Source: Sphingobacterium sp. CZ-UAM
GTDB taxonomy: Bacteria > Bacteroidota > Bacteroidia > Sphingobacteriales > Sphingobacteriaceae
Direction of reading: 5' to 3'
Length of the DNA stretch: 64,000 nt
NCBI RefSeq assembly: GCF_002000245.1
Contig: NZ_MTCM01000006.1
Coordinates: 124,001 to 188,000, forward strand
Part shown: positions 8,988-18,656 of the stretch, piece by piece
Layout: every line of letters starts with the position of its first letter
How positions within the stretch are numbered: the stretch's first letter is position 1
The notes under the pieces: model-generated
Told to the model about the DNA's origin: nothing
What the model saw: the letters and a program-made list of their open reading frames with translations, nothing else
Databases searched by the model: none
Program-made: the position numbers and the translations under genes

Positions 8988-10415
8988 ATGGAAAAAGTTC
9001 AAAAAAGGACTAAAATTGTCGCAACATTAGGCCCTGCTTCGGCAGACAAACAAGTTTTGACCAACATGATTGCCAAAGGGGTTGATGTGTGTCGGTTGAA
9101 TTTCTCTCATGGCAGCCAAGCCGATCACCTTAAGGTAATCGAAACTATAAATGCAATAAATAATGAAACCGGATTCAATGTTGCCATCTTAGCTGACTTA
9201 CAAGGTCCAAAGATTCGGATCGGTAAAATGAAAGAAGGTGGTGCTGTTCTCGTAAATGGTTCGAAAGTTGAAATTACCACGCATGAACTGGTCGGAGATG
9301 AAAACAGAATCTACATTACATACGAAAACTTTCCAAACGATGTTGAAGCTAACGAAATCATATTACTTGATGACGGAAAACTTCAACTTCGTGTTTTAGA
9401 GACCAACCATAAAGACACTGTTACATGTGAAGTGGTGCATGGGGGTATCCTTACTTCACGCAAAGGTGTAAACTTACCAAACACCAAAGTATCTATTCCT
9501 TCATTGACTGAAGAGGATTTGGACAACTTGAACTTCGCTTTAGAACACGGTGCTGATTGGATTGCAATGTCATTTGTTCGTTCGGCAGAGGATATTGCAC
9601 AATGTAAAAAAATCATCGCCGAAAAAGGAAGCCATGCCCGTGTAATCGCGAAAATAGAGAAGCCGGAAGCAATCGAAAACATCGATGCAATCATCGAGGC
9701 AACAGACGCTGTCATGGTGGCTCGGGGTGACTTGGGTGTTGAACTTCCAATGGAAGAGGTCCCAGGACTTCAGAAGATCATCGTTCAAAAATGTAGAGAT
9801 CTTTCAAAACCTGTAATTATTGCCACGCAAATGCTAGAGAGCATGATAACGACACCTCGTCCTACGCGTGCGGAAGTAAACGATGTTGCCAATTCGGTAT
9901 TGGATGGCGCAGATGCAGTGATGCTGAGCGGCGAGACTTCTGTCGGTGAGTTTCCAGAGATCGTAATCGAAACAATGAGTAAGATTATCATCCACGTGGA
10001 ACAAACTTCTTATCCTTATTATAATGAGAAAGTTAGTGAAATCCACGACGGAACGCTTATTCCAGATGCAATTTGTGCTTCCTCAGTTTACCTCGCTCAA
10101 AAAACAAATGCTTCTGCAATTGCTGTCTTGACTTCTTCTGGTGCAACTGCATTTGAAATTACGAGCTATAGACCGAATGTAGATATCTTGGTATTCACAG
10201 GCACACAGAAACTATTGAAACAATTGAGTTTGCTTTGGGGTGTAAAAACATTTATCTACGACAAATTTGAGAGTACAGATGGCTCTATCCATGATGTCAA
10301 TAAATTTATCGTCAAAAACAATTACGTTAAACCGGGATCGATTATTATCAATACGGCATCCACTCCGCTAATTGAAAAGGGTAAAACAAATACAATCCGT
10401 GTTTCTCAGCTGTAA
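8988..10415 (+). CDS. pyk: Pyruvate kinase
   Basis: The 475-residue glycolytic enzyme converts phosphoenolpyruvate and ADP to pyruvate and ATP. Visible landmarks are TLGPAS near the N-terminus, LNFSHG, the active-site block IAKIEKPEAIENID, and MVARGDLGVELP followed by PTRAEVNDVANSVLDG. The C-terminal allosteric domain has the normal length. The gene is 134 bases downstream of the IPExxxVDY-type gene. The long leader contains small inverted repeats (for example CAACAA...TTGTTG at about 8928-8954) that could fold, with no riboswitch class recognised. Confidence 0.96.
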   Translation: MEKVQKRTKIVATLGPASADKQVLTNMIAKGVDVCRLNFSHGSQADHLKVIETINAINNETGFNVAILADLQGPKIRIGKMKEGGAVLVNGSKVEITTHELVGDENRIYITYENFPNDVEANEIILLDDGKLQLRVLETNHKDTVTCEVVHGGILTSRKGVNLPNTKVSIPSLTEEDLDNLNFALEHGADWIAMSFVRSAEDIAQCKKIIAEKGSHARVIAKIEKPEAIENIDAIIEATDAVMVARGDLGVELPMEEVPGLQKIIVQKCRDLSKPVIIATQMLESMITTPRPTRAEVNDVANSVLDGADAVMLSGETSVGEFPEIVIETMSKIIIHVEQTSYPYYNEKVSEIHDGTLIPDAICASSVYLAQKTNASAIAVLTSSGATAFEITSYRPNVDILVFTGTQKLLKQLSLLWGVKTFIYDKFESTDGSIHDVNKFIVKNNYVKPGSIIINTASTPLIEKGKTNTIRVSQL

Positions 10416-10431
10416 GAAACAGGACCATTAA

Positions 10432-10467
10432 AAAGAAAGGCATTCACTTCACGCGAATGCCTTTCTT
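10432..10467 (+). terminator. Rho-independent terminator of pyk
   Basis: A 14-bp stem (AAAGAAAGGCATTC / GAATGCCTTTCTTT) is followed by a T-run and lies 17 bases after the pyk stop. Confidence 0.93.
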
Positions 10468-10612
10468 TTTTTCTGAGATACGATCAGTCCTTTAACGATC
10501 CCTATTTTTTTGCCAAACCATCAACACACTCGCTGTGTTTATTTGCATTCAACAGAAAGGATCTCTTTAGTCTCCTGCATCGCTATTGATGTATAAGGAA
10601 GCAGTAAAAATT

Positions 10613-10936
10613 TTATTTCTTTGGATAAAGAGAATCAATCTTCAATTTGAAATCCTTCACTTTCAAGCTATCTTCCAACAACTTAAACCGCGATGTATCC
10701 TGTACTGATTTCCTTCGTTTAGAAGACTTTTCCGTTCCCGGCATTGGCGCTAGACTATCGAGTTTCTTGAATTTCTGGACAGGCATTTTATACTTGGCTG
10801 ATGTCGTATCTAACCCAAGGACGGGCATCTTGGATGGTTTATCCTGGAGTAGAGGACGATGCTCCTTCAACTTAACCTGGCCAACGGCAATCCCCACTGT
10901 AAAAGATAATGCCAATGATAATACATAAGTTTTCAT
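10613..10936 (-). CDS. Small secreted protein of unknown function
   Basis: The 107-residue protein, started at the ATG at 10934-10936, opens with a signal peptide (MKTYVLSLALSFTVGIAVGQ). Its mature part is basic and lysine-rich, with repeated KxKLD/DSL-like patches and two proline-rich stretches. An in-frame upstream Met at 11035 is rejected because it would bury the signal peptide. No domain is recognised. It is divergent from the two-component system at 11154 and shares its promoter region. Confidence 0.6.
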   Translation of the reverse strand: MKTYVLSLALSFTVGIAVGQVKLKEHRPLLQDKPSKMPVLGLDTTSAKYKMPVQKFKKLDSLAPMPGTEKSSKRRKSVQDTSRFKLLEDSLKVKDFKLKIDSLYPKK

Positions 10937-11038
10937 AACATAATCTATTTTAACCCCTAATTTACAACAAGATTGCCAAGATCTAAAGCAATTGCTGTTA
11001 AACATTGTTAAAACAACTCCAAAACGAACTAGCATCTT

Positions 11039-11046
11039 TATATTTG
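11039..11046 (+). promoter_or_regulatory. Candidate -7 box for the two-component operon
   Basis: TATATTTG matches the Bacteroidota -7 consensus TAnnTTTG, 108 bases before the kinase start. No TTTG was found at the ideal 19-21 base spacing upstream, so support is partial. Confidence 0.35.
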
Positions 11047-11153
11047 TAACAATTCAGGTAAAGTAGAAGATGGGATGTAGGAATGGCTCAGAATCACAGG
11101 ATTTAAAAGGTTCATGATGCGAGTGGGAACATATATTTACAAAACATAATTTC

Positions 11154-12986
11154 ATGAAGAAAAATAGTATTGTATTAATCATCGGACTAATGTCTTTGGC
11201 GCTAATTGGGGTTTTGGCTATGCAATTCTATTTTCTACGAGATTCCTATCGTCAAAAATCACAACTTTTTGATGAATCGGTCAATGCGGCGCTTACGGCT
11301 GTAGCGGGAAAACTCGAACGCCGTGAGGTCGTGGATTTCGCAAAGGTACAACAGGAACGTAATATCGAAAAATCCAAACAGGAACAGGCCAAACAGCAGC
11401 TGCTAACGGAGCAGCTTCAGCTCCAGACCCAGATTGAAGATCTAAGAGGCAAATTAAATCGGGTTTATCAAAAATTTAAAAACCAAGAAGACCGTCTAAA
11501 CAGACTTTACCCTAATATTATCTATATTGATAATTGGTTCTATGAGACTTACGTAAGAAGACCACAATATCAAGATCTCGTAGAAATTTCTATTGTAAAA
11601 AAACCGACTTCTACTCCGCTCTATTATGAAGAGCAAATTGAGGTCAATGCGATCAAACCGATTCCACGGATTGAAGCTAAAGACGACAGCACAAGGTTTC
11701 TTGTCGTCCATTTTGACGATTTAAAAAGGCTGGTAGGAAGAGATCTATTTGTACTCCCTCCAAGATCAGATCCAAAATTATCACAAAAGATCTTTGAGCT
11801 CGAAATCAAATTAAATAAGTTATCGAAAAAAAATGCAGGTCAGGGTTTCAACGTCTACGACTCCGTGGCTATGCTTGGCGGGAAAAAGGCAGACTACATC
11901 GAGGATGTTGCCATCGGAATGGAGCTCGCTAAAAGACCACTTAAAGACCGGTTGAACATTATTATTGTTCAGGAACTCCTGAAGGAAGAGTTGGCCCAAC
12001 GTGAGATCAAAGTACCATTTAACATAGAAATATGGAGCACAAGCAATATTTTGCTAAATAATATTCTAAATGAAGCAGAATTAAACAGCTCTAAAAATAA
12101 CACAAAGTATTCTACCGCTCTTTTTAAAGGCGACATTGGGGCCGCACCGGGAAAACTGACCATTTACTTCCCTAATAAAAAAGCGATCATAGCAGACAAC
12201 ATGAGCTATCTGCTGTTGCCTATGCTCGCTCTGCTGTTCCTATTGGTCGGGTGTTTTGCATATACGCTTATTATTATCTTCAGGCAAAAGAAGGTCTCTG
12301 AGATGAAAACTGACTTCATCAATAATATGACCCATGAGTTTAAAACTCCTGTGGCCACGATTATGATCGCCAGTGAGTCGCTCAAAGATCCTGATATCAA
12401 TGCCGACCATAAACGCGTACAGAAGTTGGCCAACATCATATACGATGAGAATGTTCGCCTCGGAAACCATATTGAGCGGGTTTTAGATTTAGCAAAACTT
12501 GAAAAAGAAACATTGAAACTTGACCGCGAAGATGTTCATATCAATGATCTTGTTGCCGCTGTCACAGACAGCATGCAGCTCCGGATGCAGAACATTGGCG
12601 GAAAATTCAGTGTCGATCTCGCTGCAACGAAGGACATCGTTGTCGGAGATGAACTGCATTTTTCCAATGTTTTCTACAACTTAATGGACAATGCAATTAA
12701 GTACAGCAAAGGAGATCTACATGTAAATATCAGTTCTAAAAATGTTGGTGACAATATTGTGATCACCATTGCCGACAATGGAATCGGGATGAGCCGGGAT
12801 CACTTGCAAAAGATATTTGATCAATTTTACCGTATTCCCACCGGAAATGTTCACAATGTCAAAGGCTTTGGCTTGGGCTTAAGTTATGTACAGGATATTT
12901 TGAGAAGACTCAATGGAAGAATCACCGTAAAAAGTGAAAAAGATAAGGGCACAACCTTTGAAGTAATTTTACCCTTAAAAAAATAA
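11154..12986 (+). CDS. Sensor histidine kinase
   Basis: The 610-residue membrane sensor has one N-terminal membrane segment (about residues 7-27) and a large extracytoplasmic region of some 320 residues rich in coiled coil near its start. A second membrane segment follows at about 352-376, then a HisKA dimerisation domain with the phosphorylated His394 (NNMTHEFKTP). The HATPase domain has ATP-binding motifs DNAIKY, DNGIGM and GFGLGLSY. There is no HAMP or PAS domain. It is followed after 54 bases by its response regulator. The extracytoplasmic domain matches no ligand-binding family I recognise, so the signal is unknown. Confidence 0.92.
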   Translation: MKKNSIVLIIGLMSLALIGVLAMQFYFLRDSYRQKSQLFDESVNAALTAVAGKLERREVVDFAKVQQERNIEKSKQEQAKQQLLTEQLQLQTQIEDLRGKLNRVYQKFKNQEDRLNRLYPNIIYIDNWFYETYVRRPQYQDLVEISIVKKPTSTPLYYEEQIEVNAIKPIPRIEAKDDSTRFLVVHFDDLKRLVGRDLFVLPPRSDPKLSQKIFELEIKLNKLSKKNAGQGFNVYDSVAMLGGKKADYIEDVAIGMELAKRPLKDRLNIIIVQELLKEELAQREIKVPFNIEIWSTSNILLNNILNEAELNSSKNNTKYSTALFKGDIGAAPGKLTIYFPNKKAIIADNMSYLLLPMLALLFLLVGCFAYTLIIIFRQKKVSEMKTDFINNMTHEFKTPVATIMIASESLKDPDINADHKRVQKLANIIYDENVRLGNHIERVLDLAKLEKETLKLDREDVHINDLVAAVTDSMQLRMQNIGGKFSVDLAATKDIVVGDELHFSNVFYNLMDNAIKYSKGDLHVNISSKNVGDNIVITIADNGIGMSRDHLQKIFDQFYRIPTGNVHNVKGFGLGLSYVQDILRRLNGRITVKSEKDKGTTFEVILPLKK

Positions 12987-13040
12987 CACGTTCCTTTTTT
13001 GTATATTCAGGGAACATTAGTGAAAATTAATAGATTCATT

Positions 13041-13730
13041 ATGCAAAAGATATTATTAGCAGAGGATGATCCCAATTTGGGGGATCTTTTAAAGGACTAT
13101 CTCGAATTAAAGGGAAAATTTGACGTTACACTCTGTACCGATGGAGACGAAGCTGTCTCCCAGTTCAAAAAAAATGATTATGATTTATGCATTTTCGATG
13201 TCATGATGCCCAAAAAAGACGGATTTACCGTGGGCCGTGAGATCAGAAAAACAAATAGCACCGTACCGATCATCTTCGCCACTGCAAAAGGCATGATGGA
13301 GGACAAGACAGAAGCATTTGAATTAGGTGGAGATGATTATATCACAAAACCCTTCCGTGTTGAGGAGTTACTTCTTCGGATCAATGCCTTACTGAAACGC
13401 AGTGTCAGGGACAAAGAGGATGAAGTAGTCGCAGATAAGTTTGAAATTGGAGATTACTTCTTCGATTATACAAGTCAGCAGATTTCCTATAAAGGTCAGA
13501 CACAAAAGCTTTCGACCAAAGAAGCCGAACTACTTCGCCTGCTTTGTTTAAAAAAGAATGATGTATTGACCCGTGAAGAAGCTTTGTTAAAAATATGGCA
13601 TGATGACAACTATTTCACCGGAAGAAGTATGGATGTATTTCTCAGCAAACTTCGTAAATACCTAAGAGAAGACAGCAAGGTTGAAATCGTCAATGTCCAC
13701 GGAAAAGGTTACAAACTCCTGGTGAGCTAA
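13041..13730 (+). CDS. OmpR-family response regulator
   Basis: The 229-residue regulator starts at the ATG at 13041 (MQKILLAEDDPN). A longer in-frame start at 12999 adds 14 residues unlike the family. The receiver domain has the acidic pair D9-D10, phosphoacceptor D53 and K103. The C-terminal half is a winged-helix DNA-binding domain (LSTKEAELLRLLCLKKNDVLTREE). It is cotranscribed with the kinase just upstream, and its targets cannot be read from this sequence. Confidence 0.93.
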   Translation: MQKILLAEDDPNLGDLLKDYLELKGKFDVTLCTDGDEAVSQFKKNDYDLCIFDVMMPKKDGFTVGREIRKTNSTVPIIFATAKGMMEDKTEAFELGGDDYITKPFRVEELLLRINALLKRSVRDKEDEVVADKFEIGDYFFDYTSQQISYKGQTQKLSTKEAELLRLLCLKKNDVLTREEALLKIWHDDNYFTGRSMDVFLSKLRKYLREDSKVEIVNVHGKGYKLLVS

Positions 13731-13736
13731 AGGCAT

Positions 13737-13771
13737 GGAGGGCGGGATGCCTAGGGTCTATTCCACCCTCC
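13737..13771 (+). terminator. Possible terminator of the two-component operon
   Basis: GGAGGGCGG can pair with CCACCCTCC (one mismatch), followed only by TTTCC. The stem is GC-rich but the T-run is poor. Confidence 0.4.
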
Positions 13772-13847
13772 TTTCCAATGAAAAGAAAGAAATAAAACAT
13801 TTCTATCCTTAGCATAATACAAAAAATAGATGCACTTTTATAAAAAA

Positions 13848-13879
13848 TTTGCATATCAAAAAGAAATGTGCTAACTTAG
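13848..13879 (+). promoter_or_regulatory. Candidate promoter of metE and its riboswitch
   Basis: TTTG at 13848-13851 is followed after 20 bases by TAACTTAG at 13872-13879, close to the Bacteroidota consensus TTTG-N19-21-TAnnTTTG. It sits immediately upstream of the SAM riboswitch, as a promoter should. Confidence 0.55.
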
Positions 13880-13883
13880 CGTC

Positions 13884-14022
13884 GCTTATAGAGAAAGGCA
13901 GAGGGAATAGACCCGATGAAGCCTTAGCAACCTGTCCCTTGACAAGGTGCTAAATTCTACCCTACTTGACATGGGAATGATAAGCCGAAGTCACCGAATT
14001 CTAGTGTGTCCTTCTCTCTAGC
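13884..14022 (+). ncRNA. SAM riboswitch (SAM-I class) upstream of metE
   Basis: The leader contains the S-box core: AGAGGGAATAGACCCGATGAAGCC, then TTAGCAACCTG, a variable P3 arm, a CCTACTTGACATGGGAATGATAAG segment and closing pairs. AGAGAAAGG at the start can pair with CCTTCTCTCT at the end. The class binds S-adenosylmethionine and turns off methionine genes when SAM is plentiful. Its position directly before metE fits exactly. Boundaries are approximate. Confidence 0.9.
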
Positions 14023-14061
14023 AAGAAATATAGTTGAAAAAGAAATATTAAAAACATTATT

Positions 14062-16374
14062 ATGTTATTGACTAACAATTTAGGTTACCCTCGTGTGGGC
14101 GCGTTCCGCGAATTGAAAAAAGCCAATGAGGCCTATTGGGCTAAAAAATCTTCTGTTGAGGAATTATTGGACACAGCAAAAAAAATTCGTGAAGGCAATT
14201 GGAAAACACAAAAAGATGCTGGAATAGATTTGATCCCTTCCAACGACTTCTCTTTTTACGATCAGGTATTGGATTTGACCCTTACTGTTGGTGCAATTCC
14301 TGCCCGTTACCATTCTTTATTGAATAAAGTAGACAACAACTACAGCTTAGACTTATATTTTGCGATGGCGCGCGGTTTCCAACAAGAGGGAATTGACGTA
14401 ACTGCAATGGAAATGACCAAGTGGTTGGACACCAACTACCACTATATGGTTCCAGAATTCACAAAAGATCAAGAATTCAAATTGACTTCCGAGAAATTCT
14501 TAAACGAATACAACGAAGCAAAATCATTGGGTATTGAGACAAAACCAGTATTACTTGGCCCAATCACTTACCTTTTGATCGGTAAAGAAAAAGAAGCTGG
14601 TTTCGACCGTATTGACCTATTGGACAAATTGGTTCCTGTATATGAGCAGATCTTGTCTAAGTTGGCAGAAGCTGGCGCACAATATGTTCAGATCGACGAG
14701 CCTTTCCTAGCTTTGGATCTAGACGCAAAAGTAAAAGCATTATACCAACCTACGTTTGAGAAATTGGCTGCTGCTGCCAAAAACATCAAATTGATCGCGA
14801 CAACTTACTTCGAAGCTTTAAAAGACAACGAAGATATCGCTATTAACTTACCGATCCATGCATTACACCTGGATCTTGTACGTGGAGAAAATCAACTGGA
14901 TACCGTTTTAGCTAAAGTTCCGGCTTCATTGACATTATCTTTAGGTATTGTTGAAGGCCGTAACATCTGGAAAAACGATTACGAAAAGTCGTTGGTTAAA
15001 ATCAAACAGGCAGTTGATGCATTAGGCAAAGACCGCGTTTGGATCGCTCCTTCTTCTTCTTTATTGCACGTTCCTTTTGACTTGGACAATGAGCACAATG
15101 AGCAATCATTGCCTGCTGAAGTGAAAAACTGGTTAGCGTTCGCTAAACAAAAATTAGCAGAGGTAAAAGACCTAGCAGTTTTAGCAGAAGGTGAAGTTGA
15201 TGCCGAAACAGCAAAACGTTATGAAGCAAACAAAGCAGCAGCTGAAAGCCGCCGTACTTCTCCATTGATCCACAAGCCAGAGGTAAAAGAGCGTACAAGC
15301 AACATTACTGATGATGATGCGAAACGTACATCTGTTTTTGCTGACCGTAAAGCGGCACAACAAGCGAAATTCAACTTGCCAGCATTCCCTACGACAACAA
15401 TCGGTTCTTTCCCACAAACAAAAGATGTGCGTAAATGGAGAGCTGATTTGAAAAAAGGAGCGATCACACAGGAAGAGTATGATAAAGCGATTGCCGAAGA
15501 GACTGAAAACACAATCCGTCTTCAAGAGCAATTGGATATCGACGTATTGGTTCACGGCGAATTCGAACGTAACGACATGGTTGAATACTTCGGTGAGCAA
15601 TTGGCCGGATATGCATTCACACAAAATGGTTGGGTACAATCCTACGGTTCACGCTGTGTAAAACCTCCGATTATTTATGGTGATGTATACCGTCCAAACG
15701 ATATGACGGTACGTTGGTCTTCATACGCTCAATCATTGACTAACCGTCCGGTTAAAGGGATGTTGACTGGCCCTGTAACAATCTTACAATGGTCTTTCGT
15801 ACGTAACGACCAACCGCGTTCAACAACGACTTACCAAATTGCATTAGCGATCTTGGATGAAGTACAAGCGTTGGAAAAAGCAGGTATCAAAATCATTCAG
15901 ATCGATGAGCCAGCTATCCGTGAGGGATTGCCATTGCGCAAAGCAGATCAAAAAGATTACCTGAACTGGGCTGTACGTGCATTCCGTGTTTCTTCATCCA
16001 ATGTAGAAGATGATACGCAGATCCACACACACATGTGTTATTCTGAGTTCAACAACGTGATCGAAGATATCGCAGCAATGGATGCTGACGTTATCACGAT
16101 CGAAACTTCACGTTCACAAATGAAATTATTGAATGCTTTCGCTGGTGATTTCAAATACCCGAACGATATTGGTCCTGGTGTATATGATATCCACTCACCA
16201 CGTGTACCAAGCAAAGACGAGATGGTAGACCTATTGCGCAAAGCAAAAGCAGTAGTCCCTGCAGAGCAACTTTGGGTTAACCCTGATTGTGGTTTGAAAA
16301 CACGTGCTTGGCCTGAAACTAAGGCTGCTTTAGAATCTATGGTTGAAGCTGCGAAAATCCTAAGAGCAGAATAA
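14062..16374 (+). CDS. metE: Cobalamin-independent methionine synthase
   Basis: The 770-residue enzyme transfers a methyl group from 5-methyltetrahydrofolate polyglutamate to homocysteine, making methionine without B12. It has the duplicated barrel architecture of the family. Zinc ligands are visible in the C-terminal half: H657 and C659 in HTHMCYSEF and C743 in NPDCGLKTR. It stands alone behind a SAM riboswitch and ahead of a strong terminator, so SAM is likely its main regulator. Codon use is strongly biased to A/T-ending frequent codons, suggesting high expression. Confidence 0.97.
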   Translation: MLLTNNLGYPRVGAFRELKKANEAYWAKKSSVEELLDTAKKIREGNWKTQKDAGIDLIPSNDFSFYDQVLDLTLTVGAIPARYHSLLNKVDNNYSLDLYFAMARGFQQEGIDVTAMEMTKWLDTNYHYMVPEFTKDQEFKLTSEKFLNEYNEAKSLGIETKPVLLGPITYLLIGKEKEAGFDRIDLLDKLVPVYEQILSKLAEAGAQYVQIDEPFLALDLDAKVKALYQPTFEKLAAAAKNIKLIATTYFEALKDNEDIAINLPIHALHLDLVRGENQLDTVLAKVPASLTLSLGIVEGRNIWKNDYEKSLVKIKQAVDALGKDRVWIAPSSSLLHVPFDLDNEHNEQSLPAEVKNWLAFAKQKLAEVKDLAVLAEGEVDAETAKRYEANKAAAESRRTSPLIHKPEVKERTSNITDDDAKRTSVFADRKAAQQAKFNLPAFPTTTIGSFPQTKDVRKWRADLKKGAITQEEYDKAIAEETENTIRLQEQLDIDVLVHGEFERNDMVEYFGEQLAGYAFTQNGWVQSYGSRCVKPPIIYGDVYRPNDMTVRWSSYAQSLTNRPVKGMLTGPVTILQWSFVRNDQPRSTTTYQIALAILDEVQALEKAGIKIIQIDEPAIREGLPLRKADQKDYLNWAVRAFRVSSSNVEDDTQIHTHMCYSEFNNVIEDIAAMDADVITIETSRSQMKLLNAFAGDFKYPNDIGPGVYDIHSPRVPSKDEMVDLLRKAKAVVPAEQLWVNPDCGLKTRAWPETKAALESMVEAAKILRAE

Positions 16375-16394
16375 TTCTTAAACTATATTGATAA

Positions 16395-16424
16395 AAGCCC
16401 AAGATGAAATTTCATCTTGGGCTT
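16395..16424 (+). terminator. Rho-independent terminator of metE
   Basis: AAGCCCAAGATGAAA pairs perfectly with TTTCATCTTGGGCTT and is followed by CTTTTTTT. On the other strand it could also end the convergent TPR-like gene. Confidence 0.92.
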
Positions 16425-16460
16425 CTTTTTTGACTATTCGGAATCAAGCGTCTCAGTCAC

Positions 16461-16988
16461 TTATTTATTACGCTTATTATTCGTTTTATTCATTTCCAAT
16501 TTGCTTTTGATCCGATCTTCGATAGACTTTATAGTGCTGGACAGGTTACTGTCGAGATTATCCATCTTCGCCATTTTGCTGATTTTTAAAGCCTTTTTGA
16601 ATTTTCTCAATTTTTCAAATAGAAGTGCTTTCTTGATCCAGATTTCGGCCAAAGGCATGCCCGGTAAGGTCACAGCAAATTTAATTGTATTTTTCGCAGC
16701 TTCATATTCTCCCATATCAATCAATGTCTGAATGAAATAAGGATACACTTCCAATGCTTGCACATTATACGCCAAAGCTTCCTGGAAATATTTCTTTGCC
16801 TGTTCATAATCAAATAATTGTTCCGAATACACCCTTCCCATTAAGCATAATGCCATGGTGTTGGATTCATCGTATGATAAGGCATAAGATAAGGATTCTA
16901 ATGTACCTTCCAGATAATATGGATAGTTATCCAATGCCTGAAGGACATATTTATTCACTGAATTCATTGTGTCTTTTAAATATAACAT
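16461..16988 (-). CDS. TPR-like helical repeat protein
   Basis: The protein has 175 residues from the Met at 16988, or 168 from the Met at 16967 (MNSVNKYVLQ); the start is uncertain. It is a soluble all-helical protein. Segments such as ALCLMGRVYSEQLFDYEQAKKYFQEAL and FIQTLIDMGEYEAAKNTIKFA show the spacing of tetratricopeptide repeats, which bind partner proteins. The C-terminus is basic (KTNNKRNK). No signal peptide is seen and no partner is suggested by the neighbours, which are metE (convergent) and a broken HTH gene. Confidence 0.75.
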   Translation of the reverse strand: MLYLKDTMNSVNKYVLQALDNYPYYLEGTLESLSYALSYDESNTMALCLMGRVYSEQLFDYEQAKKYFQEALAYNVQALEVYPYFIQTLIDMGEYEAAKNTIKFAVTLPGMPLAEIWIKKALLFEKLRKFKKALKISKMAKMDNLDSNLSSTIKSIEDRIKSKLEMNKTNNKRNK

Positions 16989-17385
16989 GAGTATTAAGCT
17001 TCCTAGAGGCCATCTTTAGCCATACAGATGCCAGTTCCTTTTTATCGGTTAGATCGTCTCAAACGATCTCTTGGCGATACAGACATACAATCCGATGTCC
17101 TATACAAGTGCCAATATTAGTCCTGAAAAGATTAGGAGAGTGCAGTATTCCGGAGAATATGCCCAAGACTCTTCTTTAAGGACGAAGCTGGGGTTTTTAG
17201 TGTAGCAAACATATTCTTCCGTTTTTTATTTTATATTAATACCTTATTGTGCTGCAAAGATTCAAAATATTTATCAAATTACAAAATATTTGATTACTAA
17301 TAACTTATAAACATGTTATATCATTGGCATATTATTGTCATATCGTTTTTTTTAAAATCATAAACCTTTTGTTCATTTTCGTTTC
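16989..17385. other. Intergenic stretch without a recognised gene
   Basis: About 400 bases between the TPR-like gene and the HTH gene. I see only a short hairpin (AGATCG / CGATCT around 17051-17069) and AT-rich sequence toward the HTH start. Part of it may be decayed coding DNA, but no family could be read in either strand. Confidence 0.4.
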
Positions 17386-17971
17386 ATGGAAAGTCAAACA
17401 GTAAATCAACTCATCAAACAATCTAGAAAGCGCAGAGGACTGACACAACAAGATCTCGCCAATCAAGCGGGTCTATCTTTAAGAACAGTACAACGAATCG
17501 AAAAGGGTACTGAAGAGATCAGTGGTTTCAGTTTAAGACAAATCAGTCAGGTTTTAGAAATTCCTTTAGAACAATTAATTATGCCAAATGTAAATCAAAT
17601 CAGTATCGACAACAATCAAAGCGGAAGTATAAAGGCGCTTTATCTAGCTTCTCTAACTTTCTTAGTCAACCCGCTATTGGGCTTATTGGTTCCGGCCATT
17701 ATGGGCTACACCAAGCAAAATAAAGATGCACAATACAGCAAGCATCTAAAAAAGAATCATCATACATGCAACAGGTCTTTTATTTCTCGGCGCCTTTATA
17801 GGTTATATTCTTGCAGCAGATTTTTTAAAAATTGGGTTGCCTTCATCTTTAAATTACATCTTTAACAGCTGGCTTTTTCTGCTACTCCCCGTATGCTATT
17901 ATGTCGTGATTATCATTTTCACAGTAGTGAACTATTTTCGAATTAAAGGATCCGATGAAAGTCAAGATTAA
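17386..17971 (+). pseudogene. HTH (XRE) membrane regulator, frameshifted at an A6 run
   Basis: The first 120 codons encode an XRE helix-turn-helix domain (residues 9-65, RRGLTQQDLANQAGLSLRTV) followed by a hydrophobic segment. The frame then runs into an unrelated basic tail ending at 17865. From the A6 run at 17748-17753 the +1 frame continues without a stop to 17971. It encodes two clear membrane segments (ATGLLFLGAFIGYILAADFL and a second rich in L, V and I). Removing one A restores a protein of about 194 residues with an N-terminal HTH and three or four membrane helices. It is either a real mutation or a homopolymer sequencing error. Confidence 0.7.
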
Positions 17972-18111
17972 CCTGGTATTCAGCTTGCGCGAATCGAAAT
18001 TCATGATCCGTGCAAGCTGAAAATACAGCTGTATGAATAGATTTTATAAAATCAGAAGGCCTCTTTCTTCCAAAAGAAAGGATAGAAGAAAGAAAGCTTA
18101 AAAGAGTCTTA

Positions 18112-18471
18112 TCATGGCTTCTTTTGGACAATCAATACCCAGTCATTTTCTAGCATGAGGTAACCCATCTCATAGATAAATTTATAGGTTTGCCCTTTAT
18201 TATTAGCAAATGTATGTGTGTGGAATTTGAAATCAAAACCCAGTCTTTTTAATTTTTCCCCTTGTACCTTTGTCATCCCCCTCTCTTCCTCCTTCAGTAC
18301 GTCCATTAGAATACGTCGGTTCTTCCGCAGGATGTTATTTACATTGCGAACGAGATTCGTTTGGTCACTATTCAGTTTATTGTTATATGCATTCCGGCAA
18401 GAGTCATCACAGAAGCGTTTGTCCGATCTTCCTCTTATATTTTGTCCACATTCCAAACAGACCTTTTCCAT
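18112..18471 (-). CDS. Small zinc-ribbon protein of unknown function
   Basis: The 119-residue protein starts at the ATG at 18469-18471 (MEKVCLECGQNI). An upstream in-frame Met at 18531 adds 20 unlikely residues. Residues 5-26 form a CxxC...CxxxC zinc knuckle (CLECGQN, RFCDDSCRNAYN). The rest is a mixed alpha/beta region with LKRLGFDFKFHTHTF and YEMGYLMLENDWVLIVQ. The composition suggests a nucleic-acid- or protein-binding role, but no function is established. No operon partner is evident. Confidence 0.75.
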   Translation of the reverse strand: MEKVCLECGQNIRGRSDKRFCDDSCRNAYNNKLNSDQTNLVRNVNNILRKNRRILMDVLKEEERGMTKVQGEKLKRLGFDFKFHTHTFANNKGQTYKFIYEMGYLMLENDWVLIVQKKP

Positions 18472-18656
18472 AGTGTTTAGTATCAATTTAAACGACAACA
18501 AACGGTTACAATCGACTATAGTCGAATACAAATGGTAAACAGACGATTATTATTTCAATTCCTATTCATCTTTGCTCAAGGTCATTCCACATAAATTGAT
18601 GGTTATGACCAATAACTAAAATAAGAATTATTAGAAACATTTAAAAATTAGACAAC

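Noticed and set aside
17746..17754. A AAA AAG slippery heptamer in the HTH gene, suggesting programmed -1 frameshifting
   Set aside because: The -1 frame after the heptamer soon reaches a stop (TAG near 17800). The intact membrane-helix continuation lies in the +1 frame, so ordinary indel or sequencing error is the better explanation.
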